From positions 310,001 through 374,000 of the forward strand of contig UBQW01000010.1 in the NCBI GenBank assembly GCA_900467745.1: a stretch of 64,000 bases of DNA, read 5' to 3'. Below, one piece after another: positions 9,912 through 18,493 of this stretch. Source of the DNA: Hyphomicrobiales bacterium (GTDB lineage: Bacteria > Pseudomonadota > Alphaproteobacteria > Rhizobiales > Rhizobiaceae). Every line of letters begins with the position of its first letter. The stretch's first letter is position 1. A model generated the notes under the pieces. The model was not told where the DNA came from, made no database searches, and was given only the letters and a program-made list of their open reading frames with translations. The translations under genes were made by a program, and so were the position numbers.

Positions 9912-10703
9912 TTAGAATTTCAGAGTGATCAGCAACGGCCGGTGATCAGACGCGCGCTTTGCCAGCGGCGTGGAGATTACACTGGCGGCGCTGACTTTGA
10001 GGTCGTGCGATAGAAACACGTGATCGATCCGCAGCAGTGGAAAGCGGGACGGAAAAGTCGGCCTCGGGCGTTCCGCCATGTTCAGCTGAGCGTCGCGAAA
10101 CTGGCCGGCCAACATCGTGTAGGCCGGCGATGACGCTCGTGCATTGAGGTCGCCGCAGATAACGCACGGTGCCGCGTGAAAATCCGGGCTCCCGATCCAC
10201 TCGTCCGAGAGCAGCGTCCGCACCTGCTTTATACGGTCGACGTTGCGCAGGCCGAGATGGGTGTTCAGCACGTTGAGCTTTCGTCCACCTGCATCCACCT
10301 GTGTCCAGATCGCCCCCCGCGTCTCGCCGACCGAGGGCAGGGGGCCGGCCTTCATCAGCCGTGTCGGCAGGGCGGTCAGTATGGCATCGCCGTACTTTTC
10401 TTCCTGCACATTAAGAGCCGGGTGAAAATGGGCCTCCATCTTCAAAAGGGTTGCGATCATATGCGCCTGGTCGATGCCGCCGGTTCGCTTGCGGCCGACA
10501 TCGAGCTCTTGAAGCGCGATGATGTCGGCACCCGATTGCGCGATCACGTCGGCGACCCTGCCAGGGTCGAGCAGCCGGTCAGTGCCGATGCAGCTGTGCA
10601 CATTGTAGGTGAGGATTCTCAGTTCCCGGTCTTCATTTCGGTGCGAAGTGTCTGTCGATGCGCTCATCGACAGGGAACCCGATTTCATCCTGTTTCGTTC
10701 CAT
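9912..10703 (-). CDS. Endonuclease/exonuclease/phosphatase family protein (YbhP-like)
   Basis: The protein has the metal-dependent EEP fold: LTYNVHSCIG (metal-binding Asn), IALQELDVG (Glu), VLNTHLGLR, CVICGDLNA and RIDHVFLS...SDHRPLL (catalytic Asp-His). The fold covers DNases, sphingomyelinases and lipid phosphatases, so the substrate cannot be read from sequence. Its neighbours are a phospholipase D-like enzyme and a YbhN-type membrane protein, the same trio as E. coli ybhP-ybhO(clsB)-ybhN, which suggests a lipid or membrane role. The start is uncertain: 10703 leaves only 30 bases to the divergent gene and lacks a ribosome-binding site. Met at 10688 or 10667 is also possible, since homologues start near the LTYNVHS strand. 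Confidence 0.85.
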   Translation of the reverse strand: MERNRMKSGSLSMSASTDTSHRNEDRELRILTYNVHSCIGTDRLLDPGRVADVIAQSGADIIALQELDVGRKRTGGIDQAHMIATLLKMEAHFHPALNVQEEKYGDAILTALPTRLMKAGPLPSVGETRGAIWTQVDAGGRKLNVLNTHLGLRNVDRIKQVRTLLSDEWIGSPDFHAAPCVICGDLNARASSPAYTMLAGQFRDAQLNMAERPRPTFPSRFPLLRIDHVFLSHDLKVSAASVISTPLAKRASDHRPLLITLKF

Positions 10704-10733
10704 TACTGAAAGATCAATCGGAATGGAATCTTC

Positions 10734-11705
10734 ATGTCGGCGAAGCGTGTCCTCATCAATGCAACCCTGGTTCTCGGACTGCTTCTCGCGGCCTATCTCC
10801 TCTATAAGGTCTTCAGTCGCTATTCGATCGATGAGATCACGCGGTCAATCGCCGCCATCCCCGTCTCACGGCTCTTGTACGGCCTGGGCTTCGCAACACT
10901 CTCGTACCTATGCCTGACGGGCTTCGATTGGATGGGGCTGCGCTATGCGGGAAAGCCGTTGAGCTATCCGAAAGCGGCGATTGCCTCCTTCACCGGTCTT
11001 TCCATCGGCCACAATCTCGGCGTCGCCGCCTTGAGCAGCGGCGCGGTTCGCTATCGCTATTATGCGCGTTGGGGCCTGAGTGCCGAGGAAGTGGCGAAGG
11101 TCATCCTGTTTTGCGGCGTCACCGTGGGCATCGGGCTGTCGGTCCTTGCGGGGCTGGCGCTCCTGATCAATCCAAGCGATGCGGCAAACTTGCTCGCCAT
11201 GAGCGCCGATGGTCTGTTCATGCTGGGCCTGGCCTGCCTTGCCCTCCCAGCCGCCTATGTCCTTCTCGCCGCGACTGTTCGTGCGCCGTTGCGCCTGTGG
11301 AAGTGGAGCTTCGAGATGCCGCGTCTCCAGCTTGCGATCGGTCAGGTCGTCATCGGCACGCTGAACTTCGTCTTTGTCGCCGCTTGCCTTCACCAGATGC
11401 TGACGGCGCAGGGCGATGCCAGCTTCGTGCAGACGGCGACAGCCTTCGTGCTTGCCAACATCGCCATCCTTCTCACCCATGTGCCGGGTGGCCTCGGTGT
11501 ACTCGAAGCAACCGTCAGCCATGTCCTGCCGGGTGCCGCGTCGATCGGCGCGCTCGTGGCCTTCAGAGTGATCTATTTCATCGTGCCGCTGTTGATCGGT
11601 ATTCCCCTCTTTGCGATCAGCGAGGTGGTGCTGCGCAAGCGCGGCAAGATGGTATCAGAAGATCGCGGCGGCCAGCCGTCCGACGCGCAGGCGCAGCTTC
11701 TGTAG
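10734..11705 (+). CDS. YbhN/UPF0104-family integral membrane protein
   Basis: This 323-residue polytopic protein has about eight hydrophobic segments, starting with VLINATLVLGLLLAAYLLY. It contains the family's conserved SIGHNLGVAALSSGAVRYRYY stretch (about residue 90) and the C-terminal LTHVPGGLGVLEATVSHVLP. The family (lysylphosphatidylglycerol synthetase transmembrane-like, UPF0104) includes E. coli YbhN, encoded beside cardiolipin synthase B. A role in lipid handling or flipping is inference. It diverges from the EEP gene, and its last 51 bases overlap, tail to tail, the 3' end of the phospholipase D-like gene. There is no MprF-type aminoacyl-transferase domain. Confidence 0.87.
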   Translation: MSAKRVLINATLVLGLLLAAYLLYKVFSRYSIDEITRSIAAIPVSRLLYGLGFATLSYLCLTGFDWMGLRYAGKPLSYPKAAIASFTGLSIGHNLGVAALSSGAVRYRYYARWGLSAEEVAKVILFCGVTVGIGLSVLAGLALLINPSDAANLLAMSADGLFMLGLACLALPAAYVLLAATVRAPLRLWKWSFEMPRLQLAIGQVVIGTLNFVFVAACLHQMLTAQGDASFVQTATAFVLANIAILLTHVPGGLGVLEATVSHVLPGAASIGALVAFRVIYFIVPLLIGIPLFAISEVVLRKRGKMVSEDRGGQPSDAQAQLL

Positions 11706-13190
11706 CGGCCAGTAGGGACGTCGCGGGTCGACGAGCGTGGTGCCTGTCAGCGGCGACGTCTCGCCTTTCGAGACATCGATCGCGAAGTGCCGAAGCCCGC
11801 GCTTGCCAACATTCAGCGCGTCCACCGCGCTATTGAGCGACCGCAGGCTGCGCTCGGTCTCGCGCACCGTCTCCGGCGTCGTCTCCAGATGTTCCGCCAA
11901 CAGCCGATAGCGCAGCGTCGAAATTGCCAAGCGATGCGCATTGGTCGAGGCTTCGATCGCCAGATCGCATTCCGTATCCAGGCCCTCGGAGCGGTTGTTC
12001 AGGTTGGATGAGCCGATGCGAATGAAATGGTCGTCGACGATCAGCAGCTTGGAGTGGATGACCAGCTCCTTCTCGCCGCCCTGCTTGTCGGGCACCACGG
12101 CATACATGACCCGCAGCCGGTCATATTGGTCGATGCGCTTCAGCCGGCGGATCAGTCTGTCGCGGTTGTTGCCCATCGTTAGTTTTTCGAGAAAACCGTG
12201 CGAACTCTTGGTGACGAGAACGGTGATCTCCGGGCCGTCGCTCTCCTTCAATCGCTTGGCAATGGTGCGGGCGACGCCGAAAGACGCGAGATACTGGGTC
12301 TCGATGTAAATCAGCCTGCGCGCGGCCTTGATTGCATCGCGTGTCAGGCGAAAGGCTTCGTAGTGGCCGCGCTTGCCGATCAGTCCGGGCTCCGTCAGCG
12401 CGATCGCGGCGGTTGCGTCCGCAAGGTCGGCGCCGACGCTTGCCGGCCATGAGGCGCCGCCTGCTGGCGCCGGCGCCGGGCGCTCGCCCGTGGCACGCTT
12501 CCATCGCCTGCGGGCGACATCGCCGATCAGCTGGGCCGCGTGGCCGGATACCATCGACTGCAAGTCGTGCACGGGATCATAAGGCGTACCATCCGGCGAT
12601 TTCCGCAGCGTGCTGGTCATCTTGTGATCCGGCTCGTCCCATCGTCTGGCGGTCAAGTCGATACCGCCGAGGAAAGCCAGATTGTCGTCGATCGAGACGA
12701 GCTTCTGGTGATGGCAGCCGCGGATCGGGTGGCGCAGATCGAAGCGCATGCTGATCTGCGGGTGGGCGGAGAATTCGCTCTCGCGGAAGAGACGCAGCGA
12801 TTTACCGGAATAGATCGGCCCCATGCCCCATACCAGTATGCGGATGCGCAGATCCGGCTTCTCATCGGCGAGCGACAGGAGAAGCTCACCAAGCGTTTCG
12901 GAGCTTTGATGGGGTCTGAGCCTGATATCCGGGTTGAAGTCCCAGCCGACGATCCAGATCGTATGAACGGCCTTGCGAAGCGCCTGGTCAAGTGCCAGAA
13001 AATAGGCGGCGCCATCGATCAGGAAAGCGGCCTTCTCTACCTTGCCGACCTGCCAAGCGTTGCGTCGCTGCCGAATGATGCCGCCCGGCAAAGCGGGAAG
13101 AGACGCTTCTGTTTTGCGGGTTGCGCGTTTCAGGAACTCGGTTGCCTTAGACGCCTTCAGTCGATCGGCGATGGGTTGGAATTCTGTCAT
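11655..13190 (-). CDS. Phospholipase D-like / cardiolipin synthase-type protein
   Basis: Two HKD phosphatidyltransferase motifs are intact: HxK with the downstream Asp at H161/K163/D168 (HQKLVSID) and H379/K381/D386 (HSKLLIVD). Both are followed by the expected Gly-rich strands (FLGGIDLTARRWD and RIGSSNLNNRSEGLDTE). At 511 residues it is longer than ClsB. It could be a cardiolipin synthase B-like enzyme or a phospholipase D; the sequence alone does not decide. No N-terminal membrane segment is seen. It converges on and overlaps the YbhN-like gene by 51 bases, an arrangement that could give antisense effects between the two transcripts. Confidence 0.88.
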   Translation of the reverse strand: MTEFQPIADRLKASKATEFLKRATRKTEASLPALPGGIIRQRRNAWQVGKVEKAAFLIDGAAYFLALDQALRKAVHTIWIVGWDFNPDIRLRPHQSSETLGELLLSLADEKPDLRIRILVWGMGPIYSGKSLRLFRESEFSAHPQISMRFDLRHPIRGCHHQKLVSIDDNLAFLGGIDLTARRWDEPDHKMTSTLRKSPDGTPYDPVHDLQSMVSGHAAQLIGDVARRRWKRATGERPAPAPAGGASWPASVGADLADATAAIALTEPGLIGKRGHYEAFRLTRDAIKAARRLIYIETQYLASFGVARTIAKRLKESDGPEITVLVTKSSHGFLEKLTMGNNRDRLIRRLKRIDQYDRLRVMYAVVPDKQGGEKELVIHSKLLIVDDHFIRIGSSNLNNRSEGLDTECDLAIEASTNAHRLAISTLRYRLLAEHLETTPETVRETERSLRSLNSAVDALNVGKRGLRHFAIDVSKGETSPLTGTTLVDPRRPYWPLQKLRLRVGRLAAAIF

Positions 13191-13380
13191 TCTGCTGTCC
13201 GGCGCCCCGCTTGGTATTTGACGTGGCCGTAACGCTTGAAGGGGTGACTTGTTCCGTCATCGTGCACGGTATTTTCCGGGGTCGTGCCGGGCTGTCGTGC
13301 GTGGCGCGAAAACGATCGTGGAACGAAAAGCCACGTCAATTGTTTACTTCACGGTAGAGGATGAGCCGAGGAGTGAAATA

Positions 13381-13638
13381 ATGATCAGAGCTATTTTGTT
13401 GGTAACCGCAGTGGCAGGCAGTCTTGCGTCGTGCACCGCGACCGAACAAGGCACGGCGATTGGTGCGGGGACCGGCGCTGTCATCGGTGGCGTGGCAACC
13501 AACAGCTGGGGCGGCGCGGCCGTCGGTGCTGTCGCCGGTGGTGCGGTGGGTGCCTTGATCGGCCAATCGCAGGAACGTCGCGGCTACTGCGTCTATCGCG
13601 ACCGCTATGGCCGCACCTACGAGGCACGTTGCCGCTAA
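13381..13638 (+). CDS. Small glycine-zipper outer-membrane lipoprotein
   Basis: The 85-residue protein starts with a lipoprotein signal (MIRAILLVTAVAGSLASC, lipobox LASC, lipidated Cys at about 18). A glycine-zipper segment follows, AIGAGTGAVIGG...GGAAVGAVAGGAVGALIG, and then a basic, Cys-containing tail ending YGRTYEARCR. ATG 13381 is preceded by GAGGAG at 8 nt, far better than any upstream start. Similar YMGG/OmpA-like glycine-zipper lipoproteins are common in Rhizobiales. The role is unknown, possibly envelope integrity. It is monocistronic. Confidence 0.8.
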   Translation: MIRAILLVTAVAGSLASCTATEQGTAIGAGTGAVIGGVATNSWGGAAVGAVAGGAVGALIGQSQERRGYCVYRDRYGRTYEARCR

Positions 13639-13799
13639 CCGGTTGATCCGGGCGGATTGGATCTTCGACGCACGTGATGCCTGCCGGCATCGCGCGCGTT
13701 GAATCTTGTGCAATTGTCGCAAACATGATGCCAGCGCCATGATGCCGACCCATTCTTTTGCTGATGAGAAAGCGTCGGCAACGCGTCTTGGGCGAGCGC

Positions 13800-14327
13800 A
13801 TGAATTGGATAAATCGTTATATTGATGAACCGCTGCTGCACGGCGCCGCAACGGTCTTGAAACTCTGGCACGGCGGCACAGGCCAGCGACCTGATCTTCT
13901 CGAACCGGTCTGGAACCTGCTCTCCATCGCGTTTCTGCTGATCGCGGCCATGCAGTGCTTGGCAGCCGAAGCGCTGTGGCTGAGCGAGGCTGCCCTCGTC
14001 ATGCTCGCGCTGCCATCCGTGCTAAAGCTCTACAAGGCGAACGCGGCATCGGCCGATTATGACGTGAAAGACTACAAGGCCCTAAGCGCCACCGCCTTGC
14101 AGAAGCGCGAGAACGAGTGGGCTCTTAGGCTCGCGGTGCTCGTCGGCGCACTGGTTCTGCCGCTCGCAAAGCCTGTCGACGATATCACGAGCGCCTATTT
14201 CATGCTCGGCGCGTGCCTCTGGTTCTCACTGACCGCGCCCGCGAGGTTTTATTTGAACGCGGCTGAGCCGCCGGCGCCGGATAAGGGCGATCGTCTTGTT
14301 CGCCCCGCACTGGGTTCGGCGGCGTAA
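13800..14327 (+). CDS. Hypothetical inner-membrane protein
   Basis: About 175 residues with four likely transmembrane helices: around LLSIAFLLIAAMQCL, ALVMLALPSVLKL, LAVLVGALVLPLA and AYFMLGACLWFSL. A short cytoplasmic loop (KDYKALSATALQKRENEW) lies between the second and third. The family was not recognised. ATG 13800 gives the natural start MNWINRYIDEP; ATG 13764 or TTG 13758 would add a basic extension. It ends 73 bases before the convergent peptide-binding protein gene, with an imperfect hairpin between them. Confidence 0.6.
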   Translation: MNWINRYIDEPLLHGAATVLKLWHGGTGQRPDLLEPVWNLLSIAFLLIAAMQCLAAEALWLSEAALVMLALPSVLKLYKANAASADYDVKDYKALSATALQKRENEWALRLAVLVGALVLPLAKPVDDITSAYFMLGACLWFSLTAPARFYLNAAEPPAPDKGDRLVRPALGSAA

Positions 14328-14340
14328 CTCCTGATACCGA

Positions 14341-14370
14341 ACGGCTGCTGCAGGAACCTACAGCGGCCGT
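14341..14370. terminator. Hairpin between convergent genes
   Basis: Arms ACGGC-t-GCTG-c-AGG and CCT-a-CAGC-g-GCCGT pair with two single mismatches around an AA loop. A moderately T-rich CATTCTTTAA follows on the plus strand. It lies between the two convergent stop codons, so it may end transcription in one or both directions. Confidence 0.45.
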
Positions 14371-14399
14371 CATTCTTTAAGAGCTAAGCTCCACCGATC

Positions 14400-15914
14400 T
14401 CAGTTCTTGACCGTGTCTTCGAGGAAGAAGCGGCCAAGCGGGTTCTGGTAGAAATTCTCGATGTTCTTGCGCGAGACGTTGATGTACGGGCTGTAGTAGA
14501 GGTCGATCCAGTTGACATCTTCCTTGGCCATCTTCTGGATATCGACATACATCGCTTCGCGCTTCTTCGGATCGAGCTCCAGGCGCGCCTTGGCGACTAG
14601 GTCCTTTACCGCATCACTCTTGTAGTTGGTCATGTAATTGTTGTTGCTGTCATGGCCAAGCACGAAGGTGGTCTTCTGGTCCGGGTCGAGAATGTCGTTG
14701 GTCCAGTAGTTAACCGAAATGTCGTAGTCGCCGGCAACGGTCATGTCCCATTCCTGGCTGGCATCGACCTTCTGTAGGTTGGCGGTGATGCCTGCCTTCT
14801 GTAGCTGCTGCTGCAGGAGAACAGCGATCTGTTCGTCGACTTCATCGCCTGCGCGCACGAGGTAGTTGAGCGTCAGGCTTGGCTCGCCGGCGGCCGCCAG
14901 CATTTCCTTTGCCTTGGCCGGATCGTAGGGCCGCTGCAGGTTGTCAGCGTAATGATAGAGCGCGCCCTTCGGAATGTAGGAGTTGGCAACCGTGCCCTGA
15001 CCGAAGGTGACGGCATCGACGATCGCCTTCTTGTCGATCGCCATGTCGAGCGCCTGACGCACTTCCTTCTTTCCAAGCGCGCCATGCGCATGGTTGATCA
15101 GCAGGTGGTCTTCGCGCGTCGAGGCGTCGATATCGACGTTGAGGTTCGGGTCCTTCTTCATCTCCTCGACGCGCGAGAAGGGCACGAAGATTGCCGTGTC
15201 GAGCTGGCCGGCTTGGACGTTCAGCATGCGCGTATTGTCGTCTGGAACGGAAACCCACTCGACGCCATCGAGCTTGACGCGGTCTGCTTCCCAGAAGTTG
15301 GGGTTCTTCTTCAGGATGACGCGGTCGCCGCGGCGCCATTCCTCGACGGTGAACGCGCCTGAAGCGATCGGCTTTTCAGCGTAGGCGTCTGGTCCCAGCG
15401 TTTCCATTCCCTTCTTGGAGATGACCGATGCGTTGGGCAAGGCCAGCGTCGACAGGAAGGGCGCGGAGGGGTTCTTCAGCTTTATCGTCAGCGTATGTGC
15501 GTCGGTGGCAACGGCCGTATCGATGACCTTGTAGGAATCGCCCCACAGCGAAGCGGCATCGTCGCGGATGCGGAGCAGGCTAAAGGCCGCGTCCTCGGCG
15601 GTCAGCGGCGAGCCGTCGGAAAACTTCGCGTCACGGAGCTTGAAGGTGTAGGTGAGGCCGTCGTCGGAGGTCGTCCAGCTCTCGGCTAGACCGGGCTCCA
15701 GTTTGGTGCCGGTTTTGTCGACGCGCACGAGGACGTCATAGACGTTGGAGAAGACCCAGTTGTCGATGTTCTGCGCCGTCTTGATGGGATCGAACGTCGT
15801 CGAATCCTCGCGGCGCCCGATCGTCAGCACACCGGCTGCTTCCGCATAGCTGGCGCTCAGTGTCAGGCCGGCCATGATGGCTGCGAGGCCTACGGTTTTC
15901 CATCTGTTTTTCAT
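14400..15914 (-). CDS. Peptide-type ABC transporter substrate-binding protein (SBP family 5)
   Basis: A 504-residue periplasmic binding protein with a Sec signal peptide (MKNRWKTVGLAAIMAGLTLS, cleavage after AEA) and the family 5 (DppA/OppA/NikA) layout. Landmarks are the TFDPIKTAQN strand, LEPGLAESWTTSDDGLTYTFKLR at about residue 75, and AFTVEEWRRGDRVILKKNPNFW at about 195. The family binds di- or oligopeptides, glutathione, nickel chelates or opines. It is the last gene of a five-gene operon headed by a proline-iminopeptidase-like gene and divergent from a LuxR solo. The context suggests uptake of a peptide-like or amide plant compound; that is inference. Confidence 0.92.
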   Translation of the reverse strand: MKNRWKTVGLAAIMAGLTLSASYAEAAGVLTIGRREDSTTFDPIKTAQNIDNWVFSNVYDVLVRVDKTGTKLEPGLAESWTTSDDGLTYTFKLRDAKFSDGSPLTAEDAAFSLLRIRDDAASLWGDSYKVIDTAVATDAHTLTIKLKNPSAPFLSTLALPNASVISKKGMETLGPDAYAEKPIASGAFTVEEWRRGDRVILKKNPNFWEADRVKLDGVEWVSVPDDNTRMLNVQAGQLDTAIFVPFSRVEEMKKDPNLNVDIDASTREDHLLINHAHGALGKKEVRQALDMAIDKKAIVDAVTFGQGTVANSYIPKGALYHYADNLQRPYDPAKAKEMLAAAGEPSLTLNYLVRAGDEVDEQIAVLLQQQLQKAGITANLQKVDASQEWDMTVAGDYDISVNYWTNDILDPDQKTTFVLGHDSNNNYMTNYKSDAVKDLVAKARLELDPKKREAMYVDIQKMAKEDVNWIDLYYSPYINVSRKNIENFYQNPLGRFFLEDTVKN

Positions 15915-15932
15915 CTCTGTGTTCCCTTGTTG

Positions 15933-17645
15933 TTATCGCGAATGTTTCTTCGGTTGCGGCGGTATGAAGTAGTTCTCGCGCTCGGCGGCGGAGGCGTCGC
16001 CGAGGAGGTGCTTGTCGGGGTCGATGTCGGGAATGGCGGCGATCAGTGCCGCGGTATAGGGATGCTGCGGTCGCGCGAAGACGTCGGCCGAACGCCCCTC
16101 CTCGACGATCTCGCCGCGATACATGACCACGACGCGTTCACAGAGATTGCGGACGATGGCGAGGTCATGCGCGATGAAGAGCAGCGTCAGCTGCATCTTC
16201 GCTTTCAGCTCCTGGAACAGCTCAACGATCTGCGCCTGAATGGTGACGTCGAGAGCAGCCACGCACTCATCGGCGATGATCATCTTCGGGTCGACGGCCA
16301 GCGCGCGCGCGATACCGGCGCGCTGGCACTGACCGCCGCTCATGCTGCGCGGCTTGCGGTCGGCGAATTCTCGCTCAAGGCCGACGAGGTCGAGCAGTTC
16401 GTTTATACGTTCGGGAATGGCCGAAGAGGCGACCTTGCCCTGGACTTTCAGGACTTCCGACAGCGTCTGCCCGATCGTCATGCGCGGGTTTAGTGCATTG
16501 AACGGGTCCTGAAACACCATCGCGGCCTCGCGGCGAATTCTCGCTAAGCCCGCCGTCCTCTGCTGCGCGAGATCGATGCCGTCGAAGGTGACATGTCCTG
16601 ACGACAGCGGCGTCAGGCCGAGGATGGCGCGCGCCAGCGTACTCTTGCCGCTGCCGGATTCGCCGACGATGCCGACGCTTTCACCAGGCATGACCCGCAG
16701 GCTCACACCCGCCACCGCGCAGACCGTCTTTGCACTGCCCTTGAATAGGCTGCCGCCAGTATTGAAGCGGACATGCAGGTCGTCGATTTCCAAGAGCGGC
16801 GGGACCGCATGTCTTGCCGGCTCGGTTACCGCCGGTGGTGCCGCTGCCTCCTCGGGCATCGATGGGTGGCTGGCGATCAGGCTCACCGTGTAGGGGTGCT
16901 GCGGATGCGTCAGGATCGCCCGCTTCGGTCCCTGTTCCAGAAGCTGGCCGCCGCGCAGAACGGCGATGCGATCGCAGGTCTGGGCGACGATACCGAGGTC
17001 GTGGGTAATCAGGATGATCGACAGGCCGCGCTTGTCGCGGATATCCATGAGCAGCCGCAGGATCTGCGCCTGGATGGTCACGTCGAGAGCGGTGGTCGGC
17101 TCGTCGGCAATCAGGATCTTGGGATTGCACGACAGGGCCACGCCGATCATTGCACGCTGTCGCATGCCGCCGGAAAACTCGTGCGGATAGCTGTCATATT
17201 GTCTGACCGGATCGGGAAAGCCGACCTGCTTCAGGATTTCGATCGCGGTAGCGCGCGCATCCTGAGCATTCAGCCCCTGATGATAGCGGATGCCTTCGGT
17301 GATCTGATCGCCGATCCGCATGACGGGGTCGAGATGGCTTGTCGGGTTCTGGAAGATCATGCCGATCTCGCCGCCGCGTACGGCAAGCATATCCGCATCG
17401 CTGATCCCGGTCAGATCGCGGCCCTCTAGCAGCACCTGCCCCCCATCGATCTTCAAGATGGAAGAGGGCAGCAGCCGTATCAGCGAGCGGCAGAACAGGC
17501 TCTTGCCGGAGCCGCTTTCGCCGACGAGCCCGAGGATTTCACCCTGACCGAGATCGAGCGACACGCCGTCGATCAACGTGCGAACGGTCTCGTCGCCATG
17601 GGCTTTGACCGTCAGGTCGCGAACGGAAAGAAGGGGAGCGCTCAT
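15933..17645 (-). CDS. Fused double ATPase of peptide ABC transporter (DppD-DppF type)
   Basis: One polypeptide of about 570 residues carries two complete nucleotide-binding domains. The first has Walker A GESGSGKS, signature SGGMRQR and Walker B ILIADEPTTALD. The second has GESGSGKST, SGGQCQR and MIIADECVAALD, where Cys replaces the usual Pro after the catalytic Glu. Each domain ends with an oligopeptide-transporter-type C-terminal tail (PQHPYT). ATG 17645 overlaps the upstream permease stop as ATGA, so the longer reading to 17789 is rejected. The fusion replaces the separate DppD and DppF subunits and would supply both ATPase halves of the importer. Confidence 0.93.
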   Translation of the reverse strand: MSAPLLSVRDLTVKAHGDETVRTLIDGVSLDLGQGEILGLVGESGSGKSLFCRSLIRLLPSSILKIDGGQVLLEGRDLTGISDADMLAVRGGEIGMIFQNPTSHLDPVMRIGDQITEGIRYHQGLNAQDARATAIEILKQVGFPDPVRQYDSYPHEFSGGMRQRAMIGVALSCNPKILIADEPTTALDVTIQAQILRLLMDIRDKRGLSIILITHDLGIVAQTCDRIAVLRGGQLLEQGPKRAILTHPQHPYTVSLIASHPSMPEEAAAPPAVTEPARHAVPPLLEIDDLHVRFNTGGSLFKGSAKTVCAVAGVSLRVMPGESVGIVGESGSGKSTLARAILGLTPLSSGHVTFDGIDLAQQRTAGLARIRREAAMVFQDPFNALNPRMTIGQTLSEVLKVQGKVASSAIPERINELLDLVGLEREFADRKPRSMSGGQCQRAGIARALAVDPKMIIADECVAALDVTIQAQIVELFQELKAKMQLTLLFIAHDLAIVRNLCERVVVMYRGEIVEEGRSADVFARPQHPYTAALIAAIPDIDPDKHLLGDASAAERENYFIPPQPKKHSR

Positions 17646-18493
17646 TCGTGGACCCCGAGAATTTCGCCGAGCGCATCGCCGAGCATGCTGAAACCGAAAG
17701 CGAAGACGACGATCGACAGGCCCGGGAAGAGCGTGATCCACCACGCCGTGGTGATGAAGCTCTGGCCCTCGGCCACCATCACACCCCATTCGGCGATCGG
17801 CGGCTGAACGCCAAGTCCGAGATAGCTGACCGCGGCGCCGCTCAGGAGCACGAGCACGGCATCGGACATCGAGAACACGATCGAGCCGGCAATGGCGTTC
17901 GGCAGAAGATGGCGGAACATGATGCGGAAGCGGCTGAAACCGAGGCTGACGGCGGCCACCGTGTAGTCGCTCTTCTTCAGCACCAGCATCTGCGCGCGGA
18001 TGAGCCGCGCATAAGAGACCCAGCCGACCAGTGCCATGGCGATGTAGAAGCTGCTGAGCCCCGGTCCGAGGATCGCGATGATAGACAGCATCAGCACCAG
18101 GAATGGGAAGGCCAGGATGATGTCGACAAGCCGCATGAACAGCGCATCGACAATGCCGCCGAAAAAGCCGGCGATGGTGCCGACCGTCGTGCCGATGACG
18201 AAGGGGAAGACCACGCCGATGATGGCGATCTGCAAGTCGATTCGGGTTCCCCAGATGACTCGCGAGAGGATATCGCGGCCGAAATTGTCGGTGCCGAAGG
18301 GATGCAGCAGCGACGGCGCCTGCAGGCGGACATCTGCGTTCTGGAAGATCGGATCATAGGGCGCGATCAGCGGCGCGCCGATGGCAAGGATCAGAAAGAC
18401 CAGCAGGATGCCGGCGCCGACGCAAAGCGCCGGGCGCTTGCCGATGAATTTCCGCCAGCTGAAGGATGCGGGAGAAGATATGATGGCACTCAT
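17642..18493 (-). CDS. Peptide ABC transporter permease (DppC type)
   Basis: About 283 residues with an N-terminal transmembrane helix after a short cytoplasmic lead, then the OppC/DppC N-terminal signature (PLIAPYDP...HPFGTDNFGRDILSRVIWGTR). The BPD_transp_1 domain has five more helices and the EAA-type loop (AAVSLGFSRFRIMFRHLLPN). ATG 18493 overlaps the preceding permease stop as ATGA. It forms the translocation pore with the DppB-type partner encoded just upstream. Confidence 0.93.
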   Translation of the reverse strand: MSAIISSPASFSWRKFIGKRPALCVGAGILLVFLILAIGAPLIAPYDPIFQNADVRLQAPSLLHPFGTDNFGRDILSRVIWGTRIDLQIAIIGVVFPFVIGTTVGTIAGFFGGIVDALFMRLVDIILAFPFLVLMLSIIAILGPGLSSFYIAMALVGWVSYARLIRAQMLVLKKSDYTVAAVSLGFSRFRIMFRHLLPNAIAGSIVFSMSDAVLVLLSGAAVSYLGLGVQPPIAEWGVMVAEGQSFITTAWWITLFPGLSIVVFAFGFSMLGDALGEILGVHE

